From Lachnospiraceae bacterium (GTDB lineage: Bacteria; Bacillota; Clostridia; Lachnospirales; Lachnospiraceae): a stretch of DNA of 40,507 nt. The notes below the pieces were generated by a model. The model did not search any database. It saw nothing but the letters and a program-made list of their open reading frames with translations, and was not told where the DNA came from. This document shows, one piece after another, positions 8,337-17,425 of the stretch. The position numbers and the translations under genes were made by a program. Every line of letters starts with the position of its first letter. The stretch's first letter is position 1. The stretch is from NCBI GenBank assembly GCA_900751995.1, contig CAADTP010000075.1, forward strand, positions 1 through 40,507, in the 5' to 3' direction.

Positions 8337-9256
8337 TATACTTCCACCTCCAGTAATGTAAGAATCAGTGCCATACGGACATAAACACCATACTGTGCCT
8401 GTCTGAAGTATGCAGCACGAGGATCATCATCTACTTCAACAGAAATTTCATTTACACGCGGAAGCGGATGAAGAATGTACATATCCTTCGGAGCAAGCTC
8501 CATTTTCTGTTTGTCGAGGATGTAGAAATCCTTCATGCGGACATAATCTTCCTCGTTGAAGAAACGCTCTTTCTGCACACGTGTCATGTAGAGAATGTCA
8601 AGCTTCGGAAGTGCATCTTCCAGACGTTCCACTTCTTCGAACTCAACGTTGTTTTTCTCAAGAATATCCTCACGGATGTAGCTTGGCACACGGAGTTCTT
8701 CAGGTGAGATCAGAATGAACTTCACGTTGGAATAACGAAGCACCAGTGCTTCGATCAGAGAATGAACAGTACGTCCGAATTTCAGATCGCCGCACAGACC
8801 AATGGTAAGGTTGTCAAGTCTTCCCTTGAGGGAACGAATGGTAAGCAGGTCAGTGAGGGTCTGAGTAGGATGCTGATGACCACCGTCACCGGCGTTGATA
8901 ACAGGAATAGAAGAAGCCATAGAAGCTACGAGCGGAGCACCTTCCTTCGGATGACGCATAGCGCAGATATCAGCATAACAGGAAACGACACGGATGGTGT
9001 CGGCAACACTTTCGCCCTTGGAAGCGGAACTTGAACCGGCAGAGGAGAAACCTAAAACCTTGCCGCCGAGATTCATCATGGCTGCCTCAAAGCTTAAACG
9101 TGTACGTGTGCTTGGTTCGTAAAAACAGGTGGCAAGTCGCTTATCATCGCAGACATGCGCGTATTTTGACGGATTTTTTTCAATGTCGCTGGCCAGATCC
9201 AGAAGAGTATCAAGTTCTTCTTTGGAAAAGTCCAGCGGGCTCATTAAGTGTCTCAT
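8336..9256 (-). CDS. pyrB: Aspartate carbamoyltransferase catalytic chain
   Basis: This 306-residue protein condenses carbamoyl phosphate with aspartate to N-carbamoyl-aspartate, the committed step of pyrimidine synthesis. The carbamoyl-phosphate loop is STRTR (49-53), Lys80 lies in the SASKGES loop supplied to the neighbouring subunit, and HPTQTLTDLL starts at residue 129. The C-terminal HPLPRVNEI loop holds the aspartate-binding residues. The start is preceded by GGGAGG at good spacing on the minus strand. It is first in a pyrBI operon with its own promoter. I see no PyrR-type antiterminator structure or pyrimidine-rich attenuator in the short (about 44 nt) leader. Confidence 0.95.
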   Translation of the reverse strand: MRHLMSPLDFSKEELDTLLDLASDIEKNPSKYAHVCDDKRLATCFYEPSTRTRLSFEAAMMNLGGKVLGFSSAGSSSASKGESVADTIRVVSCYADICAMRHPKEGAPLVASMASSIPVINAGDGGHQHPTQTLTDLLTIRSLKGRLDNLTIGLCGDLKFGRTVHSLIEALVLRYSNVKFILISPEELRVPSYIREDILEKNNVEFEEVERLEDALPKLDILYMTRVQKERFFNEEDYVRMKDFYILDKQKMELAPKDMYILHPLPRVNEISVEVDDDPRAAYFRQAQYGVYVRMALILTLLEVEV

Positions 9257-9306
9257 GTAATACCTCCCTTTGATACGGAAAATTTACAAATTTTCTCTCT
9301 TGCACA

Positions 9307-9335
9307 ATCATATACTAGTAGAATCGATTTTTCAA
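9307..9335 (-). promoter_or_regulatory. Promoter of pyrBI
   Basis: On the minus strand, TTGAAA (9335-9330) and TATGAT (9312-9307) are separated by 17 nt, giving a start near 9300. The -35 box overlaps the last codons of the upstream membrane-protein gene. An AT-rich inverted repeat (AAAATTT/AATTTT) lies in the leader near 9279-9294. Confidence 0.7.
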
Positions 9336-9727
9336 GCAGATTTCGCAAGTATTTTTTCAAAAATAAGTCCGGCGGCGAACCAGAGAGGCGCATAATCCAG
9401 CCGTATGATTCCTCTGTACTGAAAACGGGCGGCTGAATAATCCCAGGGACAGATGCCGAATGCCCTGAAAAAACTGCCGCTTATGAATTCAATCAGATAA
9501 AATCCTGTCATATAGAGGATTCCCCGGTATACAAAAGAGAGCGAAGATATCCGGGAATATAAAGGCGCGATAATGGCAGCGCAGCCGTAGATCGGAAACA
9601 TGAGAAGAGAACTTTTGCCCGTCAGGGTCCACTGGCCGGATAAGAGTGAATGAAATCCGGTCCACAAGATTTCCATATTCCATCCGACAGAGCCGCAGAG
9701 AAGAAAGTTTGCCAGATTCTGGTTCAT
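9332..9727 (-). CDS. Small membrane protein of the putative ABC transporter permease (CmpB-like, PF06541) family
   Basis: This 131-residue protein is predicted to sit in the membrane with about four helices. It shows the family-like pattern: an N-terminal Gly-Trp-Asn-Met-Glu segment, the SSLLMFPIYG motif, a central YRGILYMTGFYLIEFISG helix, then CPWDYS, GIIRLDYAPLWF and a final hydrophobic helix. Family members are called putative type-IV ABC transporter permeases, but biochemical function is not established as far as I know. The minus-strand start has AAGGAG eight bases upstream. Its stop lies 75 nt before pyrB and overlaps the pyrB promoter. It is divergent from folC. Confidence 0.75.
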   Translation of the reverse strand: MNQNLANFLLCGSVGWNMEILWTGFHSLLSGQWTLTGKSSLLMFPIYGCAAIIAPLYSRISSLSFVYRGILYMTGFYLIEFISGSFFRAFGICPWDYSAARFQYRGIIRLDYAPLWFAAGLIFEKILAKSA

Positions 9728-9741
9728 AAAAGAAAACTCCT

Positions 9742-9767
9742 TGTAACTTACAATAATTTTAGTTACA
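9742..9767. promoter_or_regulatory. Operator-like inverted repeat between divergent genes
   Basis: TGTAACT (9742-9748) and AGTTACA (9761-9767) form a perfect 7-bp inverted repeat with a 12-nt AT-rich centre. It lies just upstream of the minus-strand membrane-protein gene and 17 nt before the folC -35 box. A repressor or activator site is possible; no regulator can be named. Confidence 0.4.
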
Positions 9768-9784
9768 GATAGTATGCACGACTC

Positions 9785-9813
9785 TTGAAAAAACGATACA
9801 CAGATGGTATAGT
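9785..9813 (+). promoter_or_regulatory. Promoter of the folC-pheA operon
   Basis: TTGAAA (9785-9790) and TATAGT (9808-9813) are separated by 17 nt, about 60 bases before the folC start codon. Confidence 0.7.
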
Positions 9814-9875
9814 TTAACTTAATGAAATCGTCCCTTACTGGGGCGGAATATACTTAAGAAACAGGAGCATAAAAG

Positions 9876-11201
9876 ATGGATTATCAGCAAAGCAGGGCAT
9901 ACATAAGAGACGCGGAGCAGTACGCAGGCGGAGCCATGGATCTTACAAATATAAAGGAACTCATGAAGCGTCTTGGGAATCCTCAGGATCAGCTTAAATA
10001 TATTCATGTGGCAGGAACCAACGGCAAGGGATCTGTGATCGCATATTTATATACGACGCTGATGAAAGCCGGATATCATGTTGGACGGTATATCTCTCCT
10101 TCGGTGTATTCCTATCGGGAAAAGATCGAAACAGAAGGAAAGCCGATCAGCAGGGAAAAGTTTGCCGAGCAGACGACGAGGGTTGCCGCAGTGATTGAAG
10201 AAATGACCGCAGAAGGTCTTGCGCATCCCACCCCATTTGAAATCGAAACGGCGGTGGCATTTTTGTTTTTTGCAGAGGAAAAATGTGATCCGGTCATTCT
10301 GGAGGTCGGAATGGGCGGTATCACCGATGCCACAAATCTGATCACTACAACAGAGCTTGCAGTGCTTGTGCCGATCAGTATGGATCATCAATCCTTCCTT
10401 GGAAATACGATTTCCGAGATCGCCGAGAAAAAGGCCGGGATCATTAAACCGGGAAGCAGCGTGGTGACGATCGGACAGGAGACGGAGGCCCTGGAGGTTA
10501 TAAAGAAGACAGGGGCAGAGGCAGGCGCGGATGTCTGTGTGGCAGATGTATCCGAAGCAGAGGTTCTGGAGGCGGATTTTACCGGACAGCGTTTCTGCTA
10601 TAAAGGAGAGGAATATACCCTTTCGCTTGCCGGCTCCTACCAGACGGAGAATGCAGTTCTTGCACTGGAGGCTCTTCGGATCCTGGATGAGAGAGGATAT
10701 CATACGACTCTGGAACAGCGCAAAGAGGGGCTTTGGGCAACCCGCTGGAACGGAAGACTTACCATTATCCATAAGGATCCGTTGTTTATCGTGGATGGTG
10801 CGCACAATCCTGCAGCGGCAGACATGCTTGAGGACTCTGTAAGAAAATATTTCAAAGACCGCAGGCTGTTCTTCATCATGGGAGTTTTTAAGGATAAGGA
10901 CTACCCGTATATTATCAGAAAGCTCTGTCCTTACGCAGAGCAGATCCTTGCGATCGAGACACCGGATAATCCAAGAGCACTTCCGGCGGAGGAACTCGCC
11001 AAGGCGATCCGTCCGTACAATGCAAATGTCCGGGCAGAGAAAAACATTCCAAGAGCAGTAGAGGAACTGTTTGAGATGGCGGGGAAGGACGATGTGATCT
11101 TATCTTTTGGTTCACTGTCTTTCATCGGGGAGATCACCCGGATCGTAAATACAAGAAAAGAGGTGTCAGAGGTATCGTCACCGGAAGGGAATAACGAATG
11201 A
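9876..11201 (+). CDS. folC: Folylpolyglutamate synthase / dihydrofolate synthase
   Basis: This 441-residue cytosolic ligase of the Mur ligase superfamily adds glutamate to dihydropteroate and/or reduced folates using ATP. The P-loop is AGTNGKGS (residues 46-53), followed by GRYISPSVYSYREKI, the Mur-type VILEVGMGGITDATN segment and DHQSFLGNT. The C-terminal domain carries FIVDGAHNPAA and ends with SFGSLSFIGEI. Length is normal. It is first after the 9785 promoter, and its last codon overlaps the pheA start (ATGA). Whether it has both activities cannot be told from sequence. Confidence 0.92.
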   Translation: MDYQQSRAYIRDAEQYAGGAMDLTNIKELMKRLGNPQDQLKYIHVAGTNGKGSVIAYLYTTLMKAGYHVGRYISPSVYSYREKIETEGKPISREKFAEQTTRVAAVIEEMTAEGLAHPTPFEIETAVAFLFFAEEKCDPVILEVGMGGITDATNLITTTELAVLVPISMDHQSFLGNTISEIAEKKAGIIKPGSSVVTIGQETEALEVIKKTGAEAGADVCVADVSEAEVLEADFTGQRFCYKGEEYTLSLAGSYQTENAVLALEALRILDERGYHTTLEQRKEGLWATRWNGRLTIIHKDPLFIVDGAHNPAAADMLEDSVRKYFKDRRLFFIMGVFKDKDYPYIIRKLCPYAEQILAIETPDNPRALPAEELAKAIRPYNANVRAEKNIPRAVEELFEMAGKDDVILSFGSLSFIGEITRIVNTRKEVSEVSSPEGNNE

Positions 11202-12346
11202 TAGATTTACAGGAATGCCGCAAAGAGATCGATGTCATCGACAAAGAGATCTTACGGTTGTTTGAGAAACGAATGGAAGTCTGTGAGGATGTTGCAGAAT
11301 ACAAGATACATACAGGAAAACAGGTTCTGGATCCAAAGAGAGAGCAGGATAAGCTTGATGTCCTGAAGAATCAGGCACATGGAAGCTTTAACAGCCTTGG
11401 CGCCCAGGAACTGTTTCAGCAGATCATGGCGATCAGCCGTAAGCGTCAGTACCAGCTTCTGACCAAGAATGGCATTGATATGGAGAAAAACTACGAAATG
11501 GTAGATGAGCTTCCACTTAAGAATGTCAATGTGGTTTTTCAGGGCGTGGAAGGTGCATACAGCTATGCAGCCATGCGGGCATATTTTCCGGATGAGATCA
11601 ACAGCTACCATGTCAGAACCTTTCGGGCGGCGATGGAAGAGGTCGCTTTTGGAAAAGCCGATTATGCGGTGCTTCCGATCGAGAATTCCACAGAAGGGAT
11701 TGTAACAGATATTTATGATCTTTTGACAGAATATCAGCTTTATATTGTGGGAGAGCAGGGTGTGAGAGTACAGCATGTGCTCCTGGGACTTCCGGGAGTT
11801 TCTGTGGAGGAGATTGATACCGTTTATTCTCATCCGCAGGCGCTTGCACAGTGCAAACATTATCTGGAGGACCATCCGTCCTGGAAAACCGTCAAAACAG
11901 AAAATACAGCTGCTTCCGCCAAGAGAGTTAAGGAGGAGCAGAAGAGAAATCAGGCTGCGATCGCAAGCCGTGCGGCAGGTGAACTCTACGGGCTTTCTGT
12001 TCTTGCAGAAAATATCTGTCATAATGACCAGAATGTGACGCGTTTTATTATTGTCAGCAGCAAGCCAATCTATGAGAAAAATGCCGGAAAGATCAGTGTA
12101 TGCTTTGAACTGCCGCATGCAAGCGGTACTCTGTATCATATGTTGTCTCACTTTATTTATAACAGTCTGAGTATGACAAAGATTGAGTCCAGACCGATAC
12201 CGGGACAGAACTGGAAGTACCGTTTCTTTGTAGATTTCGAGGGAAATCTGGAAGAACCGGCAGTCAAAAATGCACTCAGAGGTCTTGAGTCAGAGGCAAT
12301 TGGTGTACGTGTACTTGGGAATTACGGACAGCAGGAGGAGATTTAA
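11198..12346 (+). CDS. pheA: Bifunctional chorismate mutase / prephenate dehydratase
   Basis: This 382-residue enzyme makes phenylpyruvate for phenylalanine synthesis. Residues 1 to about 85 are an AroQ-type chorismate mutase (DLQECRKEIDVIDKEIL, then KRMEVCEDVAEYK). The prephenate dehydratase domain begins at GVEGAYSYAAMRAYFP, contains LPIENSTEGIV and the catalytic TRF triad (Thr281-Arg-Phe283). A C-terminal ACT domain (HASGTLYHML, TKIESRPI) is the phenylalanine feedback site. The start overlaps the folC stop by four bases, so translation is likely coupled. No leader-peptide attenuator is visible because the gene is internal to the operon. Confidence 0.95.
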   Translation: MIDLQECRKEIDVIDKEILRLFEKRMEVCEDVAEYKIHTGKQVLDPKREQDKLDVLKNQAHGSFNSLGAQELFQQIMAISRKRQYQLLTKNGIDMEKNYEMVDELPLKNVNVVFQGVEGAYSYAAMRAYFPDEINSYHVRTFRAAMEEVAFGKADYAVLPIENSTEGIVTDIYDLLTEYQLYIVGEQGVRVQHVLLGLPGVSVEEIDTVYSHPQALAQCKHYLEDHPSWKTVKTENTAASAKRVKEEQKRNQAAIASRAAGELYGLSVLAENICHNDQNVTRFIIVSSKPIYEKNAGKISVCFELPHASGTLYHMLSHFIYNSLSMTKIESRPIPGQNWKYRFFVDFEGNLEEPAVKNALRGLESEAIGVRVLGNYGQQEEI

Positions 12347-12348
12347 AA

Positions 12349-13659
12349 ATGACCAGAATAAAAGAATGCGTATTATACAGAGAGTTTGAACATGGAGAAA
12401 TCCTTGACAAAATGACAGCACTTATGGATGCCTGTGAGAAGTCAGCCGTAAATGCAAGGGAGATGGAAGAAGATTTTTATGAATGTGTCAATGGTCTGAT
12501 CGAGATCGCAGGCTCCTATGGATTTGCGGGGAATCTGTGGCACAACTATCTGACACTGCTTCTTGTAAATAATGAGAATGCTTTCAGCACGGCAAGTGAG
12601 ATCCGCGGACATATTGATGGCAGCATCAATGAGCTTGCACGGCATGATTTTACAATCTTTAAGGAACTGTATGACTTTGATCTGAACATGCTGGATAAGA
12701 TTTTTCATACTTCCTGCTGCAGTATTCTCTGCAATTATCAGGCACCGCAGGATACAGGAAAGATGTTTAATAAACGAATCCGCGACCGTATCTGTGAGAT
12801 GAGCTGTACTCTGGCGGCAGCACAGGATACAGAGGAATTTATGGAGGATATGGTTCAGTTCTATAAGGATTTTGGTGTGGGCAAGCTGGGACTTCATAAG
12901 GCCTTCCGTATTGAGCGTGATGAGAAAGGAAAGGCACAGATCGTTCCGATCACAAGGATTGCCCATGTGCGTCTGGATGACCTTGTAGGATATGAGATCC
13001 CGAAGCAGAAGCTGATCGAGAATACGGAGGCTTTTGTCCATGGAAGAAAAGCAAACAACTGTCTTCTGTTTGGTGATGCCGGTACAGGAAAGTCTTCCAG
13101 CATCAAGGGAATCCTGAATCAGTATTATGATGAGGGACTTCGTATCATCGAGGTATACAAGCATCAGTTCCAGGATCTGAATCAGGTGATCGCCCAGATC
13201 AAAGACCGTAATTACAGATTTATTATTTATATGGATGACCTTTCCTTCGAAGAATTTGAAATTGAATATAAATATCTGAAAGCAGTGATCGAGGGAGGCC
13301 TGGAGAGAAAGCCGGACAATATTCTGATCTATGCGACCAGTAACCGCCGTCATCTGGTTCGGGAGAGAGCAGGTGATAAGCTGGAGGTCGGAGCAGATGA
13401 TGATATTCATTCCTCTGATACCGTACAGGAGAAACTCTCTCTGGTATACCGTTTTGGTGTTCGTATTTACTTTGGCGCACCGGACCGCAAAGAATTCCAC
13501 ACGATCGTGAAGACACTGGCTGCCCGCCATGGCATTCAGATGCCGGAAGACCAGCTGCTTCTGGAGGCTGGAAAGTGGGAAATCTCTCATGGAGGTCTTA
13601 CCGGAAGAACGGCACAGCAGTTTATTGATCACCTTCTCGGAAAAGAGGAATCCAAATAA
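12349..13659 (+). CDS. DUF815-family P-loop ATPase
   Basis: This 436-residue protein begins two bases after the pheA stop. It has an N-terminal helical part of about 200 residues and a C-terminal AAA-type ATPase: Walker A GDAGTGKSS (242-250), a Walker B-like YMDDLSFEEFE, then ATSNRRHLVRE, which resembles the AAA sensor-1 segment. The DUF815 family is widespread in bacteria, with no established role that I know of. Here it lies in an apparent operon directly before the exopolyphosphatase-like and polyphosphate kinase genes, so a link to phosphate or polyphosphate physiology is possible but unproven. Confidence 0.85.
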   Translation: MTRIKECVLYREFEHGEILDKMTALMDACEKSAVNAREMEEDFYECVNGLIEIAGSYGFAGNLWHNYLTLLLVNNENAFSTASEIRGHIDGSINELARHDFTIFKELYDFDLNMLDKIFHTSCCSILCNYQAPQDTGKMFNKRIRDRICEMSCTLAAAQDTEEFMEDMVQFYKDFGVGKLGLHKAFRIERDEKGKAQIVPITRIAHVRLDDLVGYEIPKQKLIENTEAFVHGRKANNCLLFGDAGTGKSSSIKGILNQYYDEGLRIIEVYKHQFQDLNQVIAQIKDRNYRFIIYMDDLSFEEFEIEYKYLKAVIEGGLERKPDNILIYATSNRRHLVRERAGDKLEVGADDDIHSSDTVQEKLSLVYRFGVRIYFGAPDRKEFHTIVKTLAARHGIQMPEDQLLLEAGKWEISHGGLTGRTAQQFIDHLLGKEESK

Positions 13660-13683
13660 CAAAAGCAGGAAGGGGTATGGGAT

Positions 13684-15219
13684 ATGGCAATAACAACATT
13701 TGCAGCGATTGACATCGGATCCTATGAGGTCAGCATGAAAATCTTTGAACTGTCGAAGAAGATTGGTTTTCGTCAGCTGAATGATGTGAGATATCGCCTG
13801 GAGATCGGAAAAGGAGCTTATTCATCAGGACGTCTCGAGCCAGAGATCGTGGATTCTATCTGCATGATCCTCAATGATTTCAGCAAGATGATGAAGGAGT
13901 TCGGAGTTTCGGATTATCGTGCCTGTGCGACCAGTGCGTTTCGTGAGATGATAAATCCTCTGATCGTACAGGAACAGATTTATTGCCGCACCGGAATTCG
14001 GGTTGAAATCCTCAGCAATGCAGAGCAGCATTTCCTTGGCTACAAATCTATTGCGGCAAAGGAAGCCGGATTCAAAAAAATGATCCAGAAGGGAACGGCG
14101 ATCCTAGACGTGGGCGGAGGCGGGCTGCAGGTGTCTCTGTTTGACAAGGACACACTTGTAACGACGCAGAGCCTCAAGATGGGAAGCATGCGCATCCGTG
14201 AACGGCTCAAAGAACTCGAAAAGGCTACGACACACTATGACCAGCTGATCCTGGAGTTTATCCGAAATGACCTGACTGCATTTCAGAGACTGTATCTGAA
14301 GGAACGGGAGATCAAAAATGTGATCCTGATGGGGGATTTTCTTACAGATACGATTCTTCAGGGACATAACGGCGAACATATTCTTACGATGGATGAATTC
14401 CGGACATACTATGAAGATACACTCAACAAGACGGAACAGACGCTGGCGGATGATATGGGTGTAGATCTGGAATATGCATCCCTGATCGTTCCGACGATGG
14501 TCATCTGCAAAAACTTTCTGGATATTTTTCAGGCGGAGGCTGTCTGGGTTCCCGGAGTTTCGCTTCTTGACGGAATTGCCTATGATTATGGTGAGAAGAA
14601 AAAATTTATCAAGAGTGTCCATAACTTCGAAAATGATATTCTGGTAGCTTCCAGAAATATTGCAAAACGTTATTCCAGCGGCAAAAACCATATCCAGGGT
14701 ACAACAGAGATCGCACTGGCAATCTTTGACAGCATGAAGAAGGTCCATGGTATGGGAAGCAGGGAACGGCTTCTTCTGCAGATCGCAGTGCAGCTGCATG
14801 ACTGTGGAAAGTACATCAGCATGGGTGATGTTGCGGAATGCTCTTATCGTATTATCATGGCAACAGAGATCATCGGACTTTCTACAGAGGAGAGGCGTGT
14901 GATCGCCAGTGCGGTGAGATATAACACGACGGAATTTGTCTATTATGGAAATTATGACGATGGTCCGGGGCTTGATAAGGAACGGTATCTTCTGGTGGCA
15001 AAACTGACCGCGATCCTTCGACTTGCGAATGCCATGGACCGAAGCCATTATCAGAAGGTGCAGGGGCTCAAAGCCGTGCTTAAAGACAGAGAACTGCAGG
15101 TTATGATCGATTCCAGCCGTGACATTTCACTGGAGCTTGGACTTCTTAAGGATAAGGTAAACTTCTTTGAGGAAGTCTTTGGAATACACCTTGTGCTGAA
15201 ACGCAGACGCAGAGCGTAG
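13684..15219 (+). CDS. ppx: Ppx/GppA-type exopolyphosphatase with C-terminal HD-like domain
   Basis: This 511-residue protein starts at an ATG behind AGGAAGGGG. The N-terminal ASKHA-fold domain (about 1-305) has AAIDIGSYEVSMKIFE, the first phosphate-binding motif, and ILDVGGGGLQVSLF, the second. The C-terminal region (about 315-511) carries an HD-type motif LHDCGKYI and matches the helical domain of Ppx/GppA enzymes. Length is close to that of E. coli Ppx. It should hydrolyse polyphosphate and/or (p)ppGpp; which substrate is preferred cannot be read from sequence. Twelve bases later ppk begins, so degradation and synthesis of polyphosphate are encoded together. Confidence 0.88.
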   Translation: MAITTFAAIDIGSYEVSMKIFELSKKIGFRQLNDVRYRLEIGKGAYSSGRLEPEIVDSICMILNDFSKMMKEFGVSDYRACATSAFREMINPLIVQEQIYCRTGIRVEILSNAEQHFLGYKSIAAKEAGFKKMIQKGTAILDVGGGGLQVSLFDKDTLVTTQSLKMGSMRIRERLKELEKATTHYDQLILEFIRNDLTAFQRLYLKEREIKNVILMGDFLTDTILQGHNGEHILTMDEFRTYYEDTLNKTEQTLADDMGVDLEYASLIVPTMVICKNFLDIFQAEAVWVPGVSLLDGIAYDYGEKKKFIKSVHNFENDILVASRNIAKRYSSGKNHIQGTTEIALAIFDSMKKVHGMGSRERLLLQIAVQLHDCGKYISMGDVAECSYRIIMATEIIGLSTEERRVIASAVRYNTTEFVYYGNYDDGPGLDKERYLLVAKLTAILRLANAMDRSHYQKVQGLKAVLKDRELQVMIDSSRDISLELGLLKDKVNFFEEVFGIHLVLKRRRRA

Positions 15220-15231
15220 AGGAGGGAAAAT

Positions 15232-17385
15232 ATGGATTTAAGCAGATTTGAAAAACCGGAATACTATGTAAACAGAGAGCTGAGCTGGCTGAAATTTGAT
15301 GAGAGAGTTCTGAGTGAAGCACGGGACAAAACACTTCCGTTGTTTGAGAGACTGAAATTTCTGAGCATCACTTCTTCGAATCTGGATGAGTTTTTTATGG
15401 TTCGTGTTGCATCTCTGAAAGACCAGGTGCATGCAGGCTATAAGAAGAAGGATATTGCAGGAATGACCTCAGAGGAACAGCTCAAGGAGATCAGCAGACA
15501 GACACATGAACTGGTGAAGGTACAGTACAATACCTTTAACCGTTCGGTTCTTCCGGCACTTGAAAAGACAGGGCTTCATCTTATCGCGGAGCATGAAAAC
15601 CTGAATCAGAAGCAGCAGGAATTCGTTGACCGGTATTTTGAGGATAATGTATATCCGGTCCTGACACCTATGGCAATGGATTCTTCCAGACCATTTCCTC
15701 TGATCCGCAATAAGACACTGAATATCGGTGCGCTGATCGCGAAGAAAAACAATAAGAAGCATACAAAGGAACTGGAATTTGCGACGGTACAGGTTCCGTC
15801 TGTGCTTCCGAGGATCGTGGAGATCCCGTCTGTGAAGAAGGGTGACCGTACTGTAATTCTTCTGGAGGAGATCATTGAACGCAACATCGGAAAGCTTTTT
15901 CTGAGTAATGACGTTGTATGTGCACATCCGTACCGTATCATGCGTAATGCAGACCTTACGATCGATGAGGATGAGGCAGAGGATCTTCTGGTAGAGATCC
16001 AGAAACAGCTTAAGAAACGTCAGTGGGGAGAGGTCATTCGTCTGGAAGCAGAAGAAAAGATGGATAAGCGTCTTCTTGATATCCTCAAGATGGAATTCGA
16101 GATCAGGGATGCGGATATTTACAGTATCAACGGACCTCTGGATCTTACCATGCTGATGAAGGTATATGGACTGGACGGCTTTGACGAGTACAAGAGCCCG
16201 AAATATACACCGGCTCCGGTACCACAGTTTCAGAATGACAAGGATATTTTTGAAGTGATCCGTGAGGGCGATGTATTCCTTCATCATCCATATATGAGCT
16301 TTGATCCGGTTGTTGATTTTGTACGTCAGGCAGCAAAGGATCCGGGAGTTCTGGCAATCAAGCAGACGCTTTACCGTGTCAGTGGACACTCGCCGATCAT
16401 TGCGGCACTTGCACAGGCAGCAGAGAACGGAAAGCAGGTTTCAGTTCTGGTAGAACTTAAGGCCAGATTTGATGAGGAGAACAACATTGTCTGGGCGAAG
16501 ATGCTGGAAAAAGCAGGCTGCCATGTTATCTACGGTCTGGTAGGGCTTAAGACACACAGCAAGATCACTCTGGTTGTCAGAAGAGAAGAAACCGGCATCC
16601 GCCGCTATGTGCATCTGGCGACCGGTAACTACAATGATTCTACAGCGAAGCTGTATACAGACTGTGGTATTTTTACCTGCGACGAGCGTTTTGGAGAGGA
16701 TGCGACGGCAGTATTTAATATGCTTTCCGGATATTCGGAACCGAAACGCTGGAATCGTCTGATCGTGGCTCCGATCTGGATGAAAAACCGTTTTCTTCAG
16801 CTGATCGAAAGAGAAGCAGAGCATGCAAAGCAGGGGATTCCGGCATGTATTGTCGCAAAGATGAATTCGCTGTGTGATCCGGCAATCATAGCGGCACTGT
16901 ATCATGCTTCTTCCTGTGGCGTACAGATTTATCTGCTGGTTCGTGGAATCTGCTGTATGAAGGTGGGAATTCCGGGAGTCAGTGAAAATATCCATGTCCG
17001 CTCTATCGTGGGAGAATTCCTGGAACACAGCAGGATCTTTTATTTCCAGAATGGCGGCACGGAAGAGATTTATATGGGAAGTGCGGACTGGATGCCGCGA
17101 AATCTGGATCGTCGTGTGGAGATCGTATTCCCTGTAGAGGATGAAAAGATCAAAAAAGAAATCGAACACGTCCTGGATCTGGAATTCCGTGATAATGTAA
17201 AGGCACACCTTCTTAAGCCTGACGGAACTTACGAAAAGCAGGATAAGAGGGGTAAGGTCCTTGTTAATTCTCAGATGGAATTCTGCGATGAGGCACAGAA
17301 AGAAGCCAGGAAGCAGAAAAAAGCAGAAAAAAATCATTCCAGAGTGTTTGTTCCGGCAGAGCCGGTCAAAGATCCGGAAGAATAA
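15232..17385 (+). CDS. ppk1: Polyphosphate kinase 1
   Basis: This 717-residue enzyme reversibly transfers the ATP gamma-phosphate to polyphosphate. The N-terminal domain starts with YYVNRELSWLKFDERVL, followed by the helical domain (SNLDEFFMVRVASLKDQ). The two phospholipase-D-like catalytic domains contain the phosphorylated histidine His442 (GLKTHSKITLV) and the second conserved His599 (LEHSRIFYF), then GSADWMPRNLDRRVE. Full length for the family, with a basic/acidic tail. It is 12 bases after ppx and closes the polyphosphate part of the operon. Confidence 0.95.
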   Translation: MDLSRFEKPEYYVNRELSWLKFDERVLSEARDKTLPLFERLKFLSITSSNLDEFFMVRVASLKDQVHAGYKKKDIAGMTSEEQLKEISRQTHELVKVQYNTFNRSVLPALEKTGLHLIAEHENLNQKQQEFVDRYFEDNVYPVLTPMAMDSSRPFPLIRNKTLNIGALIAKKNNKKHTKELEFATVQVPSVLPRIVEIPSVKKGDRTVILLEEIIERNIGKLFLSNDVVCAHPYRIMRNADLTIDEDEAEDLLVEIQKQLKKRQWGEVIRLEAEEKMDKRLLDILKMEFEIRDADIYSINGPLDLTMLMKVYGLDGFDEYKSPKYTPAPVPQFQNDKDIFEVIREGDVFLHHPYMSFDPVVDFVRQAAKDPGVLAIKQTLYRVSGHSPIIAALAQAAENGKQVSVLVELKARFDEENNIVWAKMLEKAGCHVIYGLVGLKTHSKITLVVRREETGIRRYVHLATGNYNDSTAKLYTDCGIFTCDERFGEDATAVFNMLSGYSEPKRWNRLIVAPIWMKNRFLQLIEREAEHAKQGIPACIVAKMNSLCDPAIIAALYHASSCGVQIYLLVRGICCMKVGIPGVSENIHVRSIVGEFLEHSRIFYFQNGGTEEIYMGSADWMPRNLDRRVEIVFPVEDEKIKKEIEHVLDLEFRDNVKAHLLKPDGTYEKQDKRGKVLVNSQMEFCDEAQKEARKQKKAEKNHSRVFVPAEPVKDPEE

Positions 17386-17425
17386 AATTCTGGATAACAA
17401 ATAAACTTACGAGGGGAAAGTTATT

